Source: an uncultured Oscillospiraceae bacterium (GTDB lineage: Bacteria > Bacillota > Clostridia > Oscillospirales > Ruminococcaceae). From it: a stretch of DNA of 64,000 bases. The notes under the pieces were generated by a model, which was not told the DNA's origin, made no database searches, and worked only from the letters and a program-made list of their open reading frames with translations. The translations under genes were made by a program, and so were the position numbers. The stretch covers positions 70,348 to 134,347 of the forward strand of contig CAKSKG010000005.1 of NCBI GenBank assembly GCA_934464775.1, read 5' to 3'. Positions within the stretch are counted from its first letter, which is position 1; each line of letters starts with the position of its first letter. Of the stretch, positions 26,730 through 33,908 are shown one piece after another.

Positions 26730-26766
26730 GACCGCCGTAAGTATCCGCTTACGGCGGCAGGTCTTT
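26730..26766 (+). terminator. Terminator of the 55-residue protein gene
   Basis: CCGCCGTAAG (26732-26741) pairs with CTTACGGCGG (26748-26757) around TATCCG, with flanking GACC/GGTC and TTTTAT downstream. Confidence 0.8.
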
Positions 26767-26785
26767 TATAACGCAAAAAATTTTA

Positions 26786-26814
26786 TTGACATCGCCGCCT
26801 TTTGGTTCTATAAT
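26786..26814 (+). promoter_or_regulatory. Sigma-A promoter of aroQ
   Basis: TTGACA (26786-26791) and TATAAT (26809-26814) at 17-bp spacing, about 40 bp before aroQ. Confidence 0.9.
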
Positions 26815-26852
26815 GATAATATAACCAATCAAACCGAAAGGATAAAAATAAA

Positions 26853-27290
26853 ATGAAAGATGTTCTTATAATAAACGGCCCCAACCTCAACCTGCTGGGC
26901 GAGCGTGAACCCGGGATCTACGGAAATGACACCTACGACAGCATCTGCGCCGAAATAAAGCAGTGCGCCGCAGAGCTGGGCTTCGATTCCTGCGAATGCT
27001 GGCAGTCCAACCACGAGGGTGAGATCATCGACCGCATTCACGCCGCAAGACTGGACAAATGCGGCATAGTGCTGAATGCAGGCGCTTACACACATTACAG
27101 CTACGCTATCCGTGACGCTATCGCAGCAGTGAAGATCCCAGTTATCGAGGTACATATTTCCAACATCAACAGCCGCGACGCTTTCCGTGAAAAATCCGTT
27201 ATCGCTCCCGTATGCAAGGGTCAGATCTGCGGCTTCGGCAAAAACAGCTATATGCTGGGCCTCCGTGCACTCAAAGATATGATCGGCTGA
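26853..27290 (+). CDS. aroQ: 3-dehydroquinate dehydratase, type II
   Basis: Third step of the shikimate pathway. The 145 residues match the dodecameric type II enzyme: INGPNLNLLGEREPGIYG with the catalytic Tyr at its C-terminal end, NAGAYTHYSYAIRDAI, and EVHISNINSRDAFREKS with the active-site His. GAAAGGA precedes the ATG and a consensus promoter stands directly upstream. No other aromatic amino-acid genes are nearby. Confidence 0.96.
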   Translation: MKDVLIINGPNLNLLGEREPGIYGNDTYDSICAEIKQCAAELGFDSCECWQSNHEGEIIDRIHAARLDKCGIVLNAGAYTHYSYAIRDAIAAVKIPVIEVHISNINSRDAFREKSVIAPVCKGQICGFGKNSYMLGLRALKDMIG

Positions 27291-27358
27291 GACTATGCCT
27301 CTCAAAGCCTGCACGGCGCAGACTAAGATATTTTTTTGTAAAAATTTATAAAAAGGTA

Positions 27359-27387
27359 TTGCAATATCAGCAAATTTATGATATCAT
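27359..27387 (+). promoter_or_regulatory. Probable promoter of efp
   Basis: TTGCAA (27359-27364), 17 bp, TATCAT (27382-27387). The leader to efp is about 135 nt and contains a 16-bp palindrome CCGTGCCGCGGCACGG (27444-27459) of unknown role. No other feature was seen in the 238-bp gap. Confidence 0.6.
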
Positions 27388-27528
27388 ATATTTAATAATG
27401 TTACTCATAATATTTGATATGAAGGAAGAACTGTCAATGCCTGCCGTGCCGCGGCACGGTAACTGCTTTTCCGTTCATCAGTGAACAGGATAGTGACGGT
27501 TCAAAAAATTGAAAGGATGGTCTGATTT

Positions 27529-28086
27529 ATGATAACAGCCGGCGATTTCAGAAACGGTATGACATTCGAGGAGGACGGTAACGTACTCCAGATTATCGAA
27601 TTTCAGCACGTTAAGCCCGGAAAGGGTGCAGCCTTTGTAAGAACAAAGATCAAGAACGTTATTACAGGCTCCGTAGTTGAAAAGAGCTACAACCCCTCCG
27701 CAAAGTTCCCCACAGCATACGTTGAGAGAAGAGATATGCAGTATTCCTACAATGACGGCGATCTCTATCACTTCATGGACCCTGAGACATACGAGGATCT
27801 TCCCGTAAGCCCCAACGAGCTCGGCGACAGCTTCAAGTTCGTTAAGGAAGAGATGATCTGCAAGGTATGTTCCTACAAGGGCAAGGTTTTCGCAGTAGAG
27901 CCCCCCAACTTCGTTGAGCTTCAGGTCACAAAGACTGACCCCGGATTCAAGGGCGATACAGCTACAAACGCAACTAAGCCCGCAACTCTCGAGACAGGCG
28001 CAGAGATCAAGGTTCCCCTGTTCATCGACGAGGGCGAGGTTATCCGTATCGACACACGTACAGGCGAGTACATGGAGCGTGTTTAA
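27529..28086 (+). CDS. efp: Elongation factor P
   Basis: Relieves ribosome stalling at polyproline. The 185 residues form three beta-barrel domains: the N-terminal KOW-like domain with the loop HVKPGKGAAFVRTK carrying the conserved basic tip, the central domain (VEKSYNPSAKF), and the C-terminal domain ending IRIDTRTGEYMERV. GAAAGGA precedes the ATG. A CD1247-type gene follows, the usual Clostridia arrangement. Confidence 0.96.
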   Translation: MITAGDFRNGMTFEEDGNVLQIIEFQHVKPGKGAAFVRTKIKNVITGSVVEKSYNPSAKFPTAYVERRDMQYSYNDGDLYHFMDPETYEDLPVSPNELGDSFKFVKEEMICKVCSYKGKVFAVEPPNFVELQVTKTDPGFKGDTATNATKPATLETGAEIKVPLFIDEGEVIRIDTRTGEYMERV

Positions 28087-28141
28087 TTTACCGCTTTTGA
28101 ATTGACTGTATACTTTTAAAATTATCAAGGAGGATTTTCAC

Positions 28142-28609
28142 ATGAACAATATGACACTCAGCGAAAAGGTCGCTTATCTCAAGGGCGTTCTTGAGGGTAT
28201 GAACAATGATGACAAGGTTATCGGTATCATGGCTGATATTCTCCGTGATATGGCGCTTGAGATCGAAGATCAGCAGGATCAGATTGACGAGATCTGCGAG
28301 GCTGTTGATTCCGTAAGCGACGATCTCGAGGAAATGGAAAGCGATTTCTATCAGTTTGATGAAGATGATGACGACGATGACGACTTCGGCGATGATGATT
28401 TCGACGAGGACGACTACGAAGACGATGATGAAGATGATGAGCTTGACGATGACGACGAGGAGCTTTATGAGACTACTTGCCCCACCTGCGGCGATACTAT
28501 CTGCATCAATGACGCAATTCTTGCGGAAGGTCACATCAACTGCCCCAACTGCAACGAGCTTCTTGAGTTCGACCTTGAGGACGGTCCCGAGGACGCAGAC
28601 GAGGAATAA
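28142..28609 (+). CDS. CD1247-type acidic zinc-ribbon protein
   Basis: Conserved Clostridia protein of unknown function, 155 residues. The N-terminal 65 residues form a predicted helical/coiled segment (TLSEKVAYLKGVLEGM), followed by a poly-Asp/Glu stretch (about 72-107). A zinc ribbon with C113, C116, C134 and C137 (CPTCGD, CPNCNE) closes the protein. It lies 56 bp after efp with AAGGAGG upstream, as in many Clostridia, which hints at a translation-related role. Confidence 0.85.
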   Translation: MNNMTLSEKVAYLKGVLEGMNNDDKVIGIMADILRDMALEIEDQQDQIDEICEAVDSVSDDLEEMESDFYQFDEDDDDDDDFGDDDFDEDDYEDDDEDDELDDDDEELYETTCPTCGDTICINDAILAEGHINCPNCNELLEFDLEDGPEDADEE

Positions 28610-28662
28610 TCAAACGGTTATATCGGTTCTGCCGTTATAATAATTATATTTTATGCAAACTG

Positions 28663-28784
28663 TTTCAGGGCGAGGTGCGATTCCTCACCGGTGGTAAAGT
28701 CCACGAGCGGAAGCATTGATAAAGAATGCTCCTGCCGATTCGGTGTAATTCCGAAACCGACGGTATAGTCCGGATGAAAGAAAC
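28663..28784 (+). ncRNA. FMN riboswitch (RFN element)
   Basis: Contains the invariant pieces in order: TTTCAGGGCGAGGTG, ATTCCTCACCGGTGGTAAAG, CCACGAGC, GATTCGGTGTAATTCCG and GACGGTATAGTCCGGATG. FMN binding would favour the terminator at 28833-28867 and shut off ribU. Confidence 0.97.
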
Positions 28785-28832
28785 AATGGCGCTGCACATC
28801 TTATCGGCGTCAGCTTATGCTTACCCTTTCAT

Positions 28833-28867
28833 CTCCCGAAGCACATTGTGTTTCGGGGGATTTTTTT
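28833..28867 (+). terminator. Expression-platform terminator of the FMN riboswitch
   Basis: CCCGAAGCAC pairs with GTGTTTCGGG (one G-U), followed by GGATTTTTTT, about 30 nt before the ribU ribosome-binding site. Confidence 0.85.
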
Positions 28868-28898
28868 GGCAGGTTGCATAGCCAAGGAGGTTTTCTGT

Positions 28899-29555
28899 AT
28901 GAAAAGCACAGAAACTGCAAACTACACCGCAGGAAGCGGAGAAAAAAGAATACAGGGACGGGTGAATGTCCGTGCAATGACAGTTACAGCGATGCTGTCG
29001 GCACTTTCGTTCATACTTATGTACATCGAGATCCCCGTGCCGTTCATGCCGCCGTTCATCAAGCTGGATCTGTCCGATCTGCCTGCGCTGATAGCGTCAT
29101 TTGCCTTCGGACCCGTTTCGGGCGTGTGTGTATGCCTTATAAAGAACCTGCTCCATCTGCCTTTCACAGGCACAGGCGGAGTCGGCGAGCTTTCAAACTT
29201 CATTCTCAGTGCGATATTCGTTCTTCCCGCAGGACTTATCTATTCCGTAAAGAAGAGCCGCCGTTCGGCGCTTATCGGCGCACTTACGGGTGCAGTGGTA
29301 ATGGCTGTAAGCAGCCTTGCGACCAACTATTTCATCGTATACCCCGTATACTACAACTTCATGCCCAAGGAGGCAATCCTGAACGCATATCAGGCTATCT
29401 ACTCGGGCGTTGACAGCATCTTTGACTGCCTGCTGGTATTCAATGTGCCGTTCACCTTTGCAAAGGCACTGATAAGCGTTATCATCGTTTTCCCCACCTA
29501 CAAATACCTTTCTCCTCTTCTGAAAGGCAGATCGGGAAAGCGTTCCGCAAAGTGA
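28899..29555 (+). CDS. ribU: Riboflavin ECF transporter S component RibU
   Basis: Membrane substrate-binding unit of the energy-coupling-factor riboflavin importer. The 218 residues hold about six hydrophobic segments. RibU-type motifs are seen in FILMYIEIPVPF, KLDLSDLPALIASFAFGPVS and NLLHLPFTGTGGVGELSNF. ATG 28899 follows AAGGAGG at 8 nt; an upstream in-frame ATG (28848) lies inside the riboswitch terminator. Control by FMN is clear from the riboswitch. The ECF ATPases must be encoded elsewhere. Confidence 0.95.
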   Translation: MKSTETANYTAGSGEKRIQGRVNVRAMTVTAMLSALSFILMYIEIPVPFMPPFIKLDLSDLPALIASFAFGPVSGVCVCLIKNLLHLPFTGTGGVGELSNFILSAIFVLPAGLIYSVKKSRRSALIGALTGAVVMAVSSLATNYFIVYPVYYNFMPKEAILNAYQAIYSGVDSIFDCLLVFNVPFTFAKALISVIIVFPTYKYLSPLLKGRSGKRSAK

Positions 29556-29568
29556 TCTTATAATAATT

Positions 29569-29610
29569 ACAAAAAAGAGCCGTTTCACCCATAAAGTGAA
29601 ACGGCTCTTC
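29569..29610 (-). terminator. Terminator of the TetR gene (possibly also ribU)
   Basis: AAGAGCCGTTTCAC and GTGAAACGGCTCTT form a 14-bp stem around CCATAAA. The T-run (TTTTTT) is on the minus strand, so it mainly ends the TetR transcript. Confidence 0.85.
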
Positions 29611-29621
29611 TGCATGAAGCG

Positions 29622-30218
29622 TCATATCTTGAATCTTGAAACTATATCCCGAATGGTGTTGTATAAGTACAGCTTGTATTCCTCTATCGGAATAGGATCG
29701 CCGTATAAAACCACGCTGTATATCGACGAGCCTACCAGCTCGATTATCATGTACAGCATTATTTCCGGCTTTGAGACCTGCCCTGCGGTCATTTTCGCAA
29801 AATATTCGGGCAGACTGAAATCCGCATCGGATTTTCCGTTTCCGCACAGCGCATTCTTGAAAACTCCCCAGCTGAGATTTTTTGATATAAAGGTCAGCAG
29901 GCGCTTGTCCTTTTCAAGATCGCCGATGATATGATCGGCAATGAAGATTATCTTATCCTCCAGCAGAGTTATCTCCTCACCCTGCTCCATATCCTCAATG
30001 GCACTGCGGAAAAGCTGCGAGGATTTATGCGCTATCAGCCTGTCGCGTATGTCAAGCTTATCATTGAAATACAGATAGAACGTGCCCTTTGCAACACCTG
30101 CTCGCTGGGATATCTCGGAAATAGACGTATGACTTACTCCGTTTGATGTAAAAAGTTCAAAGGCTGCGTCTAACAGCGATGAAAACTTATGCTGCTTCTT
30201 GACGTCAAGCTTGCCCAT
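29622..30218 (-). CDS. TetR/AcrR-family transcriptional regulator
   Basis: A 198-residue one-component regulator. The N-terminal helix-turn-helix (about 13-60) reads ALFTSNG-like FELFTSNGVSHTSISEIS and AGVAKGTFYLYFNDK, typical of TetR. The C-terminal ligand domain is divergent and gives no inducer. The start MGKLDVKKQHKF (30218) has GAAAGAAG upstream; an in-frame ATG 15 codons earlier lies inside the 5' leader. It is divergent from the CotH gene. Its promoter shares an unusual spacer with that of the GGDEF-EAL gene. Confidence 0.88.
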   Translation of the reverse strand: MGKLDVKKQHKFSSLLDAAFELFTSNGVSHTSISEISQRAGVAKGTFYLYFNDKLDIRDRLIAHKSSQLFRSAIEDMEQGEEITLLEDKIIFIADHIIGDLEKDKRLLTFISKNLSWGVFKNALCGNGKSDADFSLPEYFAKMTAGQVSKPEIMLYMIIELVGSSIYSVVLYGDPIPIEEYKLYLYNTIRDIVSRFKI

Positions 30219-30251
30219 AACTACACTTCTTTCGCGTTGGATTATAATGTA

Positions 30252-30280
30252 ATTATACCTCAAAATCCCATTATTGTCAA
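30252..30280 (-). promoter_or_regulatory. Sigma-A promoter of the TetR gene
   Basis: On the minus strand TTGACA (30275-30280), 17-bp spacer ending GGGATTTTGAGG, then TATAAT (30252-30257). Confidence 0.85.
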
Positions 30281-30339
30281 CCGAATTATTGACCGAAAGT
30301 CAAAATTTACAATTACTTTTTCTTTTGTCAAAACAGCTA

Positions 30340-30368
30340 TTGAAAATTCAACATTTATGTGATATCAT
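30340..30368 (+). promoter_or_regulatory. Probable promoter of the CotH-family gene
   Basis: TTGAAA (30340-30345), 17 bp, TATCAT (30363-30368). Same -10 variant as the efp promoter. Confidence 0.55.
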
Positions 30369-30416
30369 ATATAATATAACTAAATGAAAGGAATCAGGTC
30401 CCCCTGAAAAAATATT

Positions 30417-32534
30417 ATGAAAAGAAAGCTTTCAGCCGCAATTCTCTCTCTTCTGCTTTGTGCAGGCACATTATCGGGCTGTGCTTCGGGCGAAGCCAAT
30501 ACCGAAAGCACGGAAGTATCCGTTTCATCGGATACGGAAGTCTCCGAAGCCTCCGCCGAAGCGGAAGCAACCCTCTCCAACGATATAAAAAGCTCCGATG
30601 CAGATGTTATCCGTTCCGAGGACGAATCTCTCATGCCCGTTTTCAGCCTTGAAAGCGGCTTCTATGACGCTCCCTGTGAAATGACCATAACCTGCGCCGA
30701 TCCCGATGCAAAGATATATTTTACTATCGACGGAAGCGTCCCCGATGAAAATTCAAGCCTTTACAAGGCTCCCGTAAATCTGATGAACAAATCCTCCATG
30801 GACAACGTTCTGTCCGCAAAAACGGGCATAAGTGCAGGCAGCAGCTATGTTCCGAACCGCACCGTTGACAAGGCGAACATTATCCGTGCCGTGGCATACT
30901 ATCCCGACGGCACGGTTTCCGAAGTCACAAGCGGCACATATTTCATCAAAACAAAACGTGAAGAAAAGTACGGCGATGTGCCTGTCATCTCGCTTATAAC
31001 CGACCCTGACAATCTTTTCGACTATGAAAAGGGGATCTATGTGCTGGGCAAGACCTATGACGACTGGGTGGCTGAACAGACCGAGCCATTTGAATCCTGG
31101 CAGGCTGTGGGAAATTACTCCCAGCGTGGACGTGAATGGGAGCGACCCGTTACAGTACAGCTGTTTGATTCCGACGGAAAGCTTGCCTTCACACAGGACA
31201 TGGGCGTCCGCATCATGGGCGCAGCCTCACGCAGCTCCGCACAAAAGAGTCTCCGTCTTACCGCACGAAAGGAATACGGCAGCAAGACCGCCGATTATGA
31301 ATTTATCCCCGACAACACCCGTTCCGACGGAAAGGGCAACGTTGAGCATTACAAGTCCATCGTTCTCCGTGACGGCGGCAATGACTGCGACTATGCCAAG
31401 ATACGTGATCCCCTTATCCAGAAGCTCTGCGCCGACAGGGATTTCGACACTCAATCCACAACTCCCTGCGTTGTCTACATCGACGGCGAATACTGGGGTA
31501 TGTACACTATCACCGAGGATTACAGCGACAAATACATCGAGTTCAACTACGGCATTGACAACAAGGACGTTATAATGGTAAAATGCGGCGAGATCGAAGA
31601 GGGCGAAGAGGACGACATCTCTCTGCTGGAGGACGTATACAACACAATTTCCGACAATGACATGACCGACCCCGAAAAATACGCCGAAGCCTGCTCCCTC
31701 ATCGACATGGACAGCTTTATTGACTACTGCGCCATGAACCTGTACGTTTACAACGAGGACGGAATATTTCAGGACAACAACTGGCGTATGTGGCGTGTCA
31801 AGAACACGGACGGCTACGGGGATATCCCGCAGGCGGACGGAAAATGGCGAATGATCGTCTACGACACCGATTATTCCTCGGGAATATACAGCGGCGGCGG
31901 AAATTTCCGCTACGACAACATCTCCGAATTTCTTACATACGATTCCAAAAATGATGATGCCGACGAGATCGTTCCTGCGAAAATGTTTGCATCGCTTTAC
32001 AAAAACCCCGACTTCAAGCGTCAGCTTGTGAACACGCTCTGCGATATGCGGAACATCGACTTCAGATCAAGCCGTGTTATTTCTGTTGCGGGAGAAATGT
32101 ACGAAACATACAGCAGGCTTGTTCCCGATACATTCAGCCGCTTCGGACCCGACTGGGTGGCATGGCAGGACACCAAGCAGTATTACGAGCAGAAATATGT
32201 TGAGCTGCTCACATTCTTTGACGGCAGATACGACAGCTTCCCCCTGCTTATGAAAAAAGCATTCGGACTTTCCGACCCTGCAACTGTGGAGATTTCCGCA
32301 TCAGATGCTTCCATGGGTGACATTTACATCAACGGCACTAAGATTGATCTTTCCGACAGCAGCTTCAAAGGAAATTATTTCAGCGACTACACTGTTACGG
32401 TAACTGCCGTTCCCTCCGAGGGACACATTTTCAGCGGTTGGGACGCAATCGGCTGCGGAATTTCCGACGTTTCCGCCGAAACTGCGGAAATTACTCTCAG
32501 CGGAGACTGCTCGATCACTGCTTTATTTGAATGA
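30417..32534 (+). CDS. CotH-family lipoprotein with chitobiase-like and InlB-repeat-like domains
   Basis: Secreted or surface-anchored protein of 705 residues. The lipoprotein signal peptide is MKRKLSAAILSLLLCAGTLS with lipobox LSGC. A Ser/Glu-rich linker is followed by a chitobiase C-terminal-like domain (about 78-180, AKIYFTIDGSVPDENSSLYK). The CotH kinase-like domain (about 185-530) has GVRIMGAASR, DYEFIPDN and the IDGEYWGMYTITEDYSD segment; VYDTDYSSG is also seen. The end resembles a divergent InlB B-repeat (VPSEGHIFSGWD). Bacterial CotH proteins are protein kinases or cellulosome-associated proteins in Ruminococcus. A substrate cannot be assigned. Confidence 0.85.
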   Translation: MKRKLSAAILSLLLCAGTLSGCASGEANTESTEVSVSSDTEVSEASAEAEATLSNDIKSSDADVIRSEDESLMPVFSLESGFYDAPCEMTITCADPDAKIYFTIDGSVPDENSSLYKAPVNLMNKSSMDNVLSAKTGISAGSSYVPNRTVDKANIIRAVAYYPDGTVSEVTSGTYFIKTKREEKYGDVPVISLITDPDNLFDYEKGIYVLGKTYDDWVAEQTEPFESWQAVGNYSQRGREWERPVTVQLFDSDGKLAFTQDMGVRIMGAASRSSAQKSLRLTARKEYGSKTADYEFIPDNTRSDGKGNVEHYKSIVLRDGGNDCDYAKIRDPLIQKLCADRDFDTQSTTPCVVYIDGEYWGMYTITEDYSDKYIEFNYGIDNKDVIMVKCGEIEEGEEDDISLLEDVYNTISDNDMTDPEKYAEACSLIDMDSFIDYCAMNLYVYNEDGIFQDNNWRMWRVKNTDGYGDIPQADGKWRMIVYDTDYSSGIYSGGGNFRYDNISEFLTYDSKNDDADEIVPAKMFASLYKNPDFKRQLVNTLCDMRNIDFRSSRVISVAGEMYETYSRLVPDTFSRFGPDWVAWQDTKQYYEQKYVELLTFFDGRYDSFPLLMKKAFGLSDPATVEISASDASMGDIYINGTKIDLSDSSFKGNYFSDYTVTVTAVPSEGHIFSGWDAIGCGISDVSAETAEITLSGDCSITALFE

Positions 32535-32568
32535 TCCTTATTTATACTACATAACATAACAAAAAGAC

Positions 32569-32597
32569 CGCTCCCTGATTTGGAAACGGTCTTTTAC
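32569..32597 (+). terminator. Terminator of the CotH-family gene
   Basis: AAAAAGACCG and CGGTCTTTT pair, with an inner CTCC/GGAA extension, starting about 35 bp after the stop codon. Confidence 0.75.
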
Positions 32598-32604
32598 ATT
32601 TGAT

Positions 32605-32735
32605 TTATAGCCTCGCAATGCTTACGCATTTCTCGCAGCAAGGGGATTCCGCTCTCTGCGGAGAGCGGCGAAGGGCGCTGCCCTTTCGAAACCTGCAAGC
32701 TTTAAAAAGCTTGACCAAACTTTTTATACCTATGT
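32605..32735 (-). repeat. REP-like extragenic palindromic sequence
   Basis: Three adjacent hairpin-forming stretches: CCGCTCTCTGCGGAGAGCGG, AAGGGCGCTGCCCTT and AAGCTTTAAAAAGCTT, linked by TCGAAACCTGC. This layout resembles extragenic repeats known from Ruminococcus and relatives, but only one copy occurs in this window, so the family assignment is tentative. It fills the gap between the CotH terminator and the end of the phosphofructokinase gene. Confidence 0.5.
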
Positions 32736-32756
32736 TACTTCTTATTTGGTTTACTC

Positions 32757-33842
32757 TCAATCTCCAAAGGACACGCCTATATTCTTTGCTGTTCTTACAT
32801 ACGAACAATCGGGATCTACAAACTTTGTCTTTCCCGCAACATCTTTCAGCTTATTCTCGCCGATAGCTCCATTTATCATCGCTACCGAATAGCCATACTT
32901 TCCGTCGGCGATAAGCTCTGCCGCACGCACACCGAACTTTGTTGCAAGTATTCTATCATACGCCGAGGGACTGCCGCCTCTCAACATATGTCCCGGAGTA
33001 CATACTCTTGTTTCGATACCCGTACCCTTCTGCACCTGCGCAGCAAGTCTTGCGGTAGCTGTTGTGATACCCTCTTCAAGGCGCTTCTTTGCACGCTCTT
33101 TCTTCTTCATCTGTGCCTCGGCAACATCGAACGCACCCTCTGCCACTGCCACTATCGAGAAAGTCTTTCCCGCAGCGGAGCGCTTACTGAGAGCCGCTAC
33201 GACCTTATCCGTATCATAAGGTATCTCGGGGATAATGATTATATCTGCACCGCCTGCAATGCCCGAGTAAAGGGTGAGCCAGCCTGCCTTATTGCCCATG
33301 ATCTCCACCATAAGTATACGGCTGTGGGAAGCTGCCGTTGTATGAAGACGGTCAATAACGTCTGTTGCCGTATCTACTGCCGTATGGAATCCGAATGTTA
33401 CATCTGTTCCGAAAATATCATTGTCGATAGTTTTCGGCAGACCGATCACATTAAGTCCCTCTTCGGAAAGAAGATTGGCTGTTTTATGTGTGCCGTTGCC
33501 GCCCAGTGTAAGCAGGCAGTCCAGCTTCTGCGCCTTATAGGTGTCTTTCATCGCCTTTACCTTGTCAACGTTGTCCTCTTCGATAACGGACATCATCTTA
33601 AAGGGCTGGCGCTTTGTGCCGAGGATAGTTCCGCCCTGTGTGAGTATGCCCGAAAATTCCGAGGGATCCATATCACGGGCAATATTGTTTATCAGACCGT
33701 AATAGCCGTTCTGAATTCCTACTATCTGTACGCTGTCCGTGCCCATTTTCTCAAAGCACGCCTTGGCAACGCCTCTAATTGTAGCGTTAAGACCGGGGCA
33801 GTCTCCGCCGCTTGTGAGGATACCTATTCTTTTTTTAGCCAT
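32757..33842 (-). CDS. pfkA: 6-phosphofructokinase
   Basis: Phosphorylates fructose 6-phosphate in glycolysis. The 361 residues carry KRIGILTSGGDCPGLNATIR, the nucleotide-site motif LGGNGTHKTAN, the catalytic PKTIDNDIFGTD and the sugar-phosphate-binding VEIMGNKAGWL. In the ATP enzyme of E. coli the second motif is GGDG and the third is PGTIDND; here they are GGNG and PKTIDND. Gly at the 104-equivalent favours ATP, whereas Lys at the 124-equivalent is typical of PPi and mixed-type enzymes, so the donor is uncertain. ATG 33842 is chosen (AAAGGA 9 nt upstream) over TTG 33851. Confidence 0.9.
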   Translation of the reverse strand: MAKKRIGILTSGGDCPGLNATIRGVAKACFEKMGTDSVQIVGIQNGYYGLINNIARDMDPSEFSGILTQGGTILGTKRQPFKMMSVIEEDNVDKVKAMKDTYKAQKLDCLLTLGGNGTHKTANLLSEEGLNVIGLPKTIDNDIFGTDVTFGFHTAVDTATDVIDRLHTTAASHSRILMVEIMGNKAGWLTLYSGIAGGADIIIIPEIPYDTDKVVAALSKRSAAGKTFSIVAVAEGAFDVAEAQMKKKERAKKRLEEGITTATARLAAQVQKGTGIETRVCTPGHMLRGGSPSAYDRILATKFGVRAAELIADGKYGYSVAMINGAIGENKLKDVAGKTKFVDPDCSYVRTAKNIGVSFGD

Positions 33843-33908
33843 TACAACCAATCCTTTCTTCTTTGGAAAACGCCGTGCATTTTCCGTTCATATCAATAAC
33901 AGCTTATG

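Noticed and set aside
27444..27459. 16-bp GC palindrome in the efp leader as an operator or terminator
   Set aside because: It has no T-run and no matching copy elsewhere in the window. It is mentioned under the efp promoter but not called.
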